From positions 1,178,001-1,242,000 of the forward strand of contig NZ_CP039432.1 of assembly GCF_005484805.1 (NCBI RefSeq): a stretch of 64,000 nt of DNA, in the 5' to 3' direction. The stretch comes from Rhodococcus sp. SGAir0479. Lineage in GTDB: Bacteria > Actinomycetota > Actinomycetes > Mycobacteriales > Mycobacteriaceae. Below the pieces are notes generated by a model. It ran no database searches, was not told where the DNA came from, and was given only the letters and a program-made list of their open reading frames with translations. The translations under genes were made by a program, and so were the position numbers. Positions 58,428 to 64,000 of this stretch are shown here, in pieces (the first letter of the stretch is position 1; the number at the start of each line of letters is the position of its first letter).

Positions 58428-60415
58428 GGGCGGTGCCCGAGAACAACACCGATCCCGCACGCGCGGGAGCATCGGCGGCGGGCGAGCAGCCCCCATCGTC
58501 CCGAGGAGGATGGTGGCGACGGGTGACGTCGGTGCGCGCCGCCGGCGGCCCGCTCGCGGCACTCGTCGCCCTCGTGGTCCTGCTGGCGCTGCTGTCGGGG
58601 GACTTCCTCACCACGAACAATCTCCTCAATGTCGGCGTGCAGGCGGCGGTGACCGCGGTCCTCGCCTTCGGCATGACGTTCGTGATCGTCAGCGGCGGCA
58701 TCGATTTGTCGGTGGGCTCCATCGCGGGGCTGTCCGGCATCGTCACCGGCTGGACCGCGACGACCGCCGGTGTGCCCATGTGGCTCGCCGTGCTCGCCGG
58801 AATGGCCTCGGGCGTCCTGGCGGGGGTGGTGTCGGGCATCCTCGTCACCGCCGGGCGGATGCCCCCCTTCATCGCGACGCTCGCGATGCTGTCCGTCGCA
58901 CGTGGTCTCGCGCTGGTGATCGCCGACGGCCGTCCCATCCCCGTGGACGGCTGGGTGGCCACCCTCGGCAGCGGTGAGCTGTTCGGCTTCCTGCCCTATC
59001 CCGTACTGGTGTTGATCGCCGCCGCGATCGCCACCGGCCTGATTCTGCGCCGCACCTACGCGGGGCGCGCGATGTATGCGATCGGCGGCAACGCCGAGGC
59101 GGCGCGCCTGTCCGGGATCCGGGTGAACCGGCAGCAGGTACTCGTCTACGCGCTGTCGGGTCTGTTCGCGGCGGTCGCCGGCATCCTGCTCGCGGCCCGG
59201 CTGGCGTCGGCGCAGCCCGAGGCGGGCACCGGCTACGAACTCGACGCGATCGCAGCCGTGGTGATCGGCGGCGCGAGCCTGTCCGGTGGCGTCGGCACCG
59301 CTGTCGGCACCCTGATCGGCGCGCTGATCCTCGCGATCCTGCGCAACGGACTCAACCTGCTCGACGTGTCCGCGTTCTGGCAGCAGGTCGTGATCGGTGC
59401 CGTCATCGCCGCGGCGGTCCTGTTCGACACGCTGCGCCGCCGCCGCACCGGCGGCAAGGGCGCAGGCCCGCTGCGCAGCCCGGCAGTGCGCAAGGCCGCT
59501 GCCGCGGTCCTGGCGCTACTGGTGGTCGCGGCGGGGTGGGCGATCGTCGACCGCCAGCGCGGTGGCGGCGCGTCCGGCACCCGGATCGCGCTGTCGCTGT
59601 CGACGCTGAACAACCCGTTCTTCGTCGACGTCCGCGAGGGCGCCCAGGACGAAGCGGACCGACTCGGGGTGCGGCTGACGGTGACCGACGCCGGCTCCGA
59701 TCCGTCCCGCCAGGCCAACGACATCCAGAACGCGATCGCGCGCGGGGTGGACGCGATCGTCGTCAACCCGGTCGACTCCGACGCCGTCGTCCCGTCGGTC
59801 CAGGCCGCCAACGCGGCCGGTATCCCCGTGATCGCACTCGACCGCGCCCCCAGCGGCGGCGTCGTCGTGACGACGGTCGCCTCCGACAACGTCGAGGGCG
59901 GACGACTGGCCGCCCGGCAGCTGGCGGAGCTGGTCGGCACCGGTCCGGTCGCCGTTCTCGAAGGCAAGCCGGGCACGTCCGCGGCGCGGGACCGGCAGGC
60001 CGGGTTCGACGAGGAGATCACCCGGCATCCGGGGATCACGGTGGTGGCGTCGCAGCCCGCCGACTTCGACCGGACCAAGGCGCTCGACGTCATGTCCAAC
60101 GTGCTGCAGTCGAACCCGGACATCCGCGGGGTGTTCGCAGCCAACGACGAGATGGCGCTCGGCGCGGTCAAGGCCCTCGGTCCCCGCGCCGGCGGTCAGA
60201 TCAAGATCGTGGGCTTCGACGGCACGCCGGACGGATTGGCGGCAGTCGAGGCGGGCACGGTGAATGCCGATGTGGCCCAGCAGCCGACGGTGCTCGGCGG
60301 CGACGCCATGCGACTGGCCGTCGAGGCGACCGGTGATTCGGAGGCCGCGGACACGAGCGAGAGCGGCGCGGTGCACAGCGTGCCGGTGCGGGTGGTCACC
60401 GCGCGCGACAACTGA
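58424..60415 (+). CDS. rbsCB: Fused ribose permease (RbsC) and ribose-binding protein (RbsB)
   Basis: A 663-aa protein uniting two normally separate subunits. Residues about 45-330 are an RbsC-type permease (FVIVSGGIDLSVGSIAGLSG and GNAEAARLSGIRVNR motifs). After a basic loop (LRRRRTGGKG) a hydrophobic helix at about 356-374 crosses the membrane. Residues from about 385 form a periplasmic ribose/galactose-binding domain (IALSLSTLNNPFFVDVREGAQDEAD, NPVDSDAVVPSVQAANAAGIPVIALDRAP, GVFAANDEMALGAVKAL). No separate rbsB or rbsD is present. The reading frame is continuous. Confidence 0.9.
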   Translation: MRAVPENNTDPARAGASAAGEQPPSSRGGWWRRVTSVRAAGGPLAALVALVVLLALLSGDFLTTNNLLNVGVQAAVTAVLAFGMTFVIVSGGIDLSVGSIAGLSGIVTGWTATTAGVPMWLAVLAGMASGVLAGVVSGILVTAGRMPPFIATLAMLSVARGLALVIADGRPIPVDGWVATLGSGELFGFLPYPVLVLIAAAIATGLILRRTYAGRAMYAIGGNAEAARLSGIRVNRQQVLVYALSGLFAAVAGILLAARLASAQPEAGTGYELDAIAAVVIGGASLSGGVGTAVGTLIGALILAILRNGLNLLDVSAFWQQVVIGAVIAAAVLFDTLRRRRTGGKGAGPLRSPAVRKAAAAVLALLVVAAGWAIVDRQRGGGASGTRIALSLSTLNNPFFVDVREGAQDEADRLGVRLTVTDAGSDPSRQANDIQNAIARGVDAIVVNPVDSDAVVPSVQAANAAGIPVIALDRAPSGGVVVTTVASDNVEGGRLAARQLAELVGTGPVAVLEGKPGTSAARDRQAGFDEEITRHPGITVVASQPADFDRTKALDVMSNVLQSNPDIRGVFAANDEMALGAVKALGPRAGGQIKIVGFDGTPDGLAAVEAGTVNADVAQQPTVLGGDAMRLAVEATGDSEAADTSESGAVHSVPVRVVTARDN

Positions 60416-60418
60416 CGA

Positions 60419-60670
60419 TCAGCGCCTCCGCAGGAGGCGTGAGAGACGTTGCCGGACGGTCGATTCGACGGAAGTCAGGTCCACCGTCCGGCGACTGTCC
60501 GTGTCTGCCGCGGCGCGGGCGAACCGTGTGTGCAGCCGGTCGCGCACCTCGTCGGGCGTGTAGGCACGGCGCTGTCGTTCGGCCCGCCCCGCGAGCGCCC
60601 CGGTCGCGGCCACGCCCACCGCGCCCGCCAGCCCGAGTGCCTTCCAGAGGTGTCTGCCGTCGATGCGCAT
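60419..60670 (-). CDS. Small hypothetical protein, 83 aa
   Basis: Begins MRIDGRHLWKALGLAGAVGVAATGALAG, a short hydrophobic, possibly membrane-associated helix. A basic, Arg-rich region follows (YTPDEVRDRLHTRFARAAA), ending in LSRLLRRR. No family is recognised. It shares a 17-bp divergent promoter with the next gene and ends 3 bp from the convergent rbsCB gene. No Shine-Dalgarno sequence is present. Confidence 0.65.
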   Translation of the reverse strand: MRIDGRHLWKALGLAGAVGVAATGALAGRAERQRRAYTPDEVRDRLHTRFARAAADTDSRRTVDLTSVESTVRQRLSRLLRRR

Positions 60671-60675
60671 CGCTC

Positions 60676-60682
60676 TAGGCTA
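60676..60682. promoter_or_regulatory. Symmetric bidirectional -10 element
   Basis: The 7-base core TAGGCTA reads as TAGGCT on the plus strand (60676-60681) and TAGCCT on the minus strand (60682-60677), both TAnnnT hexamers sharing five base pairs. Each is followed by exactly 6 bases and then an ATG (60688 on plus, 60670 on minus). Two leaderless genes thus appear to be served by one element in a 17-bp gap. Confidence 0.6.
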
Positions 60683-60687
60683 GGCGG

Positions 60688-61386
60688 ATGATTCGGCGGA
60701 CGCACTCATCGGAGATCACCCTCGACGAGGCGGTCGAGGTGACCCGAACCGGAGACATCTGGATCTTCCGTGGGCGTTCCGGGGCCGACCGGGCGATTCA
60801 AACCCTCACCAACAGTCCCGTCAACCATGTCGGTATGGCGGTGGTGCTCGACGACCTCCCGCCCCTGATGTGGCACGCCGAGCTCGGACGTTCCCTGCCC
60901 GACATGTGGACCGGCCGGCTCCAGCGCGGCGTCCAACTGCACGATCTGCGCTCGGCCGTCCAGGTGTGGGGTGCGCGGTACGGCCAACGCGCGTGGATGC
61001 GGCAGCTCGAGGCTCCCGTCACGCGCGACCAGGAGGACGCGCTGATGCGCACGATCGCCCGCATGGACGGCACGCCCTTCCCCTCGAGCGTCCACCTCGC
61101 CGCGCGGTGGTTCGGGGGACGCCTGCCGGGCCGCCGGGAGCGCGTGGGACGGGGCCGGGGCGAGCGCCGGACGCGAGTCGAGAGCGCGTACTGCGCCGAG
61201 GTGGTGGCGTCGACCTACGAGGCGATGGGCCTGCTCACCTCCGAACGCAGAACCAATTGGTACGACCCGGGCCGGTTCTGGAGCGGTGACCGTCTGCCGC
61301 TGGCGCCGGGTGTCCGGTTGGGTGCCGAAGTCGCGGTCCGGCTCAGCCCGGACGACCTCTCCGCGGGTGCCGCCCGGCACCCGTGA
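60688..61386 (+). CDS. Permuted NlpC/P60 (YiiX-like) papain-fold protein
   Basis: A 232-aa protein with the circularly permuted NlpC/P60 order: TGDIWIFRGRSGADRAIQTLTNSPVNHVGMAVVL with His47 first, an acidic WHAE near 65, then YCAEVVASTYEAMGLL with Cys169. Permuted members act as lipid- or amide-hydrolases or acyltransferases rather than peptidoglycan endopeptidases. No signal peptide is seen, so it is probably cytoplasmic. Function is unknown. Confidence 0.75.
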   Translation: MIRRTHSSEITLDEAVEVTRTGDIWIFRGRSGADRAIQTLTNSPVNHVGMAVVLDDLPPLMWHAELGRSLPDMWTGRLQRGVQLHDLRSAVQVWGARYGQRAWMRQLEAPVTRDQEDALMRTIARMDGTPFPSSVHLAARWFGGRLPGRRERVGRGRGERRTRVESAYCAEVVASTYEAMGLLTSERRTNWYDPGRFWSGDRLPLAPGVRLGAEVAVRLSPDDLSAGAARHP

Positions 61387-61436
61387 GCCGGGCGCGAGGA
61401 GTGGCCCGGACCACGAACTTGCGGTGTCGATAATCA

Positions 61437-61456
61437 CATAACGACTACGTAACGAC
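61437..61456 (+). promoter_or_regulatory. Direct repeat, possible MtrA box 1 upstream of rpf
   Basis: CATAACGAC (61437-61445) and CGTAACGAC (61448-61456) are direct repeats with an 11-bp period. GTAAC- or GTCAC-like repeats spaced one turn apart are the form bound by the cell-wall response regulator MtrA, known to control rpf genes in relatives. The assignment is inferred. Confidence 0.45.
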
Positions 61457-61547
61457 CGGTACGGCGGCTTGCGGACACGCCGACGGCATCTGCGGTGATG
61501 CTTCCGGCGGTCCCGTTTTTCGGCACGCGCGTACCGGATTTCGTCGC

Positions 61548-61577
61548 CGTGACCTTTTCGTGACCGTGGCCTACGGT
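61548..61577 (+). promoter_or_regulatory. Direct repeat and -10 of the rpf promoter
   Basis: CGTGACC occurs at 61548-61554 and 61559-61565, again with an 11-bp period (GGTCACG on the other strand). TACGGT at 61572-61577 is a likely -10, so the repeats occupy the -35 region, where an activator such as MtrA would bind. The transcript would start near 61584, leaving a leader of about 170 bases. Confidence 0.5.
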
Positions 61578-61627
61578 CGGAAACCGGTTCGAGACCCGAA
61601 CCACGCCGGAACGCCGCTGCACCATTC

Positions 61628-62334
<707 letters not shown>

Positions 62335-62359
62335 CCCGCAGGCCTCGGCCACACACTCA

Positions 62360-62393
62360 CAGCCCCGCCGGTGATCCCCTCCCGGCGGGGCTG
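62360..62393 (+). terminator. Terminator of rpf
   Basis: CAGCCCCGCCGG and CCGGCGGGGCTG form a perfect 12-bp stem with a 10-base loop, followed by TGGTTCTTCTC. It starts 26 bases after the rpf stop. Confidence 0.75.
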
Positions 62394-62486
62394 TGGTTCT
62401 TCTCGATCCGGGCGACGCGGGACGTAACGCCGGTGCGCCTCGGCGCGACATCCCCCTCGACCGGTTCGGTGACGGGAGGGGCGACG

Positions 62487-62813
62487 ATGGGACTGACGGT
62501 GGGACTGGACGGGCGACGGACGGGGGGACGCAGGATGCGACGTGTCGGCGCAGTGCTCGGTGCCGTGGCGGCGCCGTTGGTGATCGCCTCGACGATCGGC
62601 GCCGGTGCCGCGGACGCGCAACCGTGGAAGCTCGGCCCGCTGTACCGGTCGGAGTTCTCGGGTGAGAGCGCCGAGTACCTGTGCAACAAGGCGCTCCTGC
62701 TCGAGAAGGCGTGGGGCGCCACCGTCCTGCAGCCGTGCACCTACGACCCCGCCGAGGGTGTCTGGGCCCGGGTGATGTGGAGCACGACGGCCGGGTTCGG
62801 CAGTAGCTTCTGA
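62487..62813 (+). CDS. Small secreted protein with one cysteine pair, unknown
   Basis: A 108-aa protein with GGGAGGGG just before the ATG. A basic N-terminus (GRRTGGRRMRR) and hydrophobic stretch ending AADA make a signal peptide; a start at the internal ATG (MRRVGAVLG) would give a shorter one. The mature ~60 residues (QPWKLGPLYRSEFSGESAEYLCNKALLLEKAWGATVLQPCTYDP in outline) contain just two cysteines, likely bonded. Function is not recognised. It lies between rpf and oxyR. Confidence 0.65.
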   Translation: MGLTVGLDGRRTGGRRMRRVGAVLGAVAAPLVIASTIGAGAADAQPWKLGPLYRSEFSGESAEYLCNKALLLEKAWGATVLQPCTYDPAEGVWARVMWSTTAGFGSSF

Positions 62814-62854
62814 TCCGCTTGCGCCGCTCCAAAGGTAAAGACGATCGGCGCGAC

Positions 62855-62888
62855 TACACTGATAGGTATGCCTGATGGTGCCTATCAG
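62855..62888 (+). promoter_or_regulatory. oxyR leaderless promoter with inverted repeat across the start
   Basis: TACACT (62855-62860) ends 7 bases before the oxyR ATG. An inverted repeat, CTGATAGG (62859-62866) and CCTATCAG (62881-62888), has 14 bases between the arms and brackets the start codon. It contains ATAG/CTAT elements like those of OxyR sites, so it may be an autoregulatory operator; at RNA level it could also form a hairpin. Confidence 0.55.
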
Positions 62889-63797
62889 CCGACGTTGTCA
62901 CAGCTGCGCGCCTTCGTCGCGGTGGCCGAATACCGTCATTTCGGGACGGCAGCCGCGCGACTGAAAGTCAGTCAGCCGACGCTCTCCCAGGCGCTCGCGT
63001 CGCTCGAGAGCGGTCTGGGTGTCCAGTTGATCGAGCGCAGCACGCGCCGCGTACTGGTGACGGCCGCGGGGGAGCAGCTGCTCACCCAGGCCAAGCTCAT
63101 TCTCGATGCCGCCGACGGGTTCGTCGCGGCGGCGGCCGGTGTGGGCGACGGCCTCGCCGGAGCCCTTCGGATCGGTCTGATCCCGACGGTCGCGCCGTAC
63201 GTGCTGCCGCCGCTGCTTCCCGAACTGCGGGCCGAGATGCCGGCGTTGGTGCCGCAGGTCATCGAGGACCAGACCGCGCGGCTGCTCGAGTCGCTGCGTG
63301 CCGGTGCCATCGATGTCGCGGTGATCGCCCTGCCGTCGGAGACACCGGGCCTGGTGGAGATCCCGCTCTACACCGAGGACTTCGTGATGGTGCTGCCGCA
63401 CGGTCACGCTCTCGCCGGGCGCGGCGACCTACCGCTCGACGTCCTCGACGAGTTGCCGCTGTTGCTGCTCGACGAGGGGCACTGCCTGCGGGACCAGACG
63501 CTGGACCTGTGTCGGTCGGTGGACGCGCATCCGTTGTCGGGTGACACGCGGGCGACGTCGCTGGCGACCGTCGTGCAGTGCGTCGCGGGCGGCCTGGGCG
63601 TGACGCTGGTGCCGGAGTCGGCCGTCGACGTCGAGATGAGACGCGGCGACCTCACCACGGCCCGGTTCGCGCACCCGACGCCCGGACGCACGATCGGGCT
63701 GGTCTTCCGGGCATCGAGCGGGCGGGCCGAGGGCTACCGGCAGTTGGCCGAGCTGTTGCGTTCGGCCGCCCCCGCCGGCGTGCGTGTGGCGGGCTGA
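62868..63797 (+). CDS. oxyR: Hydrogen peroxide sensor-regulator OxyR
   Basis: A 309-aa LysR-family redox regulator. Helix-turn-helix: TLSQLRAFVAVAEYRHFGTAAARLKVSQPTLSQALASLE. The peroxide-sensing cysteines are Cys206 and Cys215 in DEGHCLRDQTLDLCR, with the same nine-residue spacing as Escherichia coli Cys199 and Cys208. No ahpC or katA is adjacent within the window, so its targets lie elsewhere. It is convergent with the truncated gene at the right edge. Confidence 0.94.
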   Translation: MPDGAYQPTLSQLRAFVAVAEYRHFGTAAARLKVSQPTLSQALASLESGLGVQLIERSTRRVLVTAAGEQLLTQAKLILDAADGFVAAAAGVGDGLAGALRIGLIPTVAPYVLPPLLPELRAEMPALVPQVIEDQTARLLESLRAGAIDVAVIALPSETPGLVEIPLYTEDFVMVLPHGHALAGRGDLPLDVLDELPLLLLDEGHCLRDQTLDLCRSVDAHPLSGDTRATSLATVVQCVAGGLGVTLVPESAVDVEMRRGDLTTARFAHPTPGRTIGLVFRASSGRAEGYRQLAELLRSAAPAGVRVAG

Positions 63798-63804
63798 CGC
63801 AAGG

Positions 63805-64000
63805 TCAGCGGCGTTTGCGCCCACCGGGCTTGGACTTGCCGCCGGACTTCGCGCTGCGCCGCGCCTCCTGGCCGCGCGGCTTGCTCGTCTTGGCGGCACT
63901 CCTGGGGGCGGACGGCGTGCGGGTCTGGGTCTTGGTCTTCGGCGTCTCGTGCGGGTTCCGCCCACGGGAGCTGTTCGCGGTGCGTCCGCGGACGATTCCG
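63805..64000 (-). CDS. C-terminal tail of a basic protein, cut by the window edge
   Basis: The last 64 residues before the stop are visible, reading from GIVRGRTANSSRGRNPHETP through KTKTQTRTPSAPRSAAKTSK to a Gly/Lys/Arg-rich end, KPGGRKRR. Such tails are common on actinobacterial DEAD-box RNA helicases and other RNA-binding proteins, but the domain that would identify it lies outside the window. Convergent with oxyR. Confidence 0.6.
   Translation of the reverse strand, partial: GIVRGRTANSSRGRNPHETPKTKTQTRTPSAPRSAAKTSKPRGQEARRSAKSGGKSKPGGRKRR

Noticed and set aside
58424-60415. Frameshift artefact joining rbsC and rbsB
   Set aside because: The linker is in frame, keeps normal codon bias, and encodes a sensible membrane helix between the domains, so a real fusion is more likely; resequencing would settle it.

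Overview
The window is very GC-rich and gene-dense. Its gene order closely follows the Mycobacterium tuberculosis Rv2754c-Rv2718c region: thyX-dapA-rnj, ftsK, argA-pgsA-cinA-clgR-pspA-pspM, Rv2739c/Rv2738c-like genes-recA-recX, miaB, miaA-dapF-hflX, fadE20-like, lexA/LysM gene-nrdR. Together with gluABCD next to recX, BioYMN, mycothiol-dependent enzymes, an F420-type oxidoreductase and an Rpf, this points to a chromosome of the order Mycobacteriales, most likely Rhodococcus or a close relative in the Nocardiaceae. I see no prophage, IS element, CRISPR array, rRNA or tRNA.

Layout. 1-4.6 kb: a truncated antitoxin-like gene, then thyX, dapA and RNase J (dTMP synthesis, lysine/DAP synthesis, RNA decay). 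5.1-9.8 kb: a mycothiol-type protein, the FtsK DNA translocase, and a TerC-family metal exporter behind a clear yybP-ykoY Mn(II) riboswitch. 9.9-14.4 kb: YciI, ArgA, PgsA, CinA, then the envelope-stress unit clgR-pspA-pspM with an ECF-type promoter. 14.4-25 kb is more accessory: a BioYMN biotin importer, a LysR/MFS pair, a PIG-L deacetylase, and a lipid cluster (DAG kinase, AGPS-like flavoprotein, TetR, GlpD). 25-33.4 kb: an LLM oxidoreductase, a glycosyltransferase, DUF3046, recA-recX, and the gluABCD glutamate importer. 33.5-41.4 kb: tRNA modification (miaB, miaA), dapF and hflX. 41.4-47.1 kb: two secreted proteins of unknown function, a nucleobase permease and an acyl-CoA dehydrogenase. 47.1-53.4 kb: lexA, a divergent SOS-controlled LysM protein, nrdR and hrpA. 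53.5-64 kb: an aminotransferase, a LacI-controlled ribose operon whose permease and binding protein are fused, a bidirectional promoter serving two small-leader genes, an Rpf with a structured leader RNA, oxyR, and a truncated basic protein.

Regulatory features. Many genes start at or next to a TAnnnT -10 hexamer 5-9 nt upstream, with no ribosome-binding site, so leaderless transcription is common. DNA-damage control is unusually readable: recA carries an SOS box promoter plus a RecA-NDp/PafBC-type motif, and the lexA-LysM intergenic region carries one box for lexA and what look like two abutting boxes plus a degenerate PafBC motif for the LysM gene. The best candidates for new biology are the secreted papain-like protein at 42.7 kb, the RbsC-RbsB fusion, the symmetric -10 element at 60.68 kb and the structured leader upstream of rpf.
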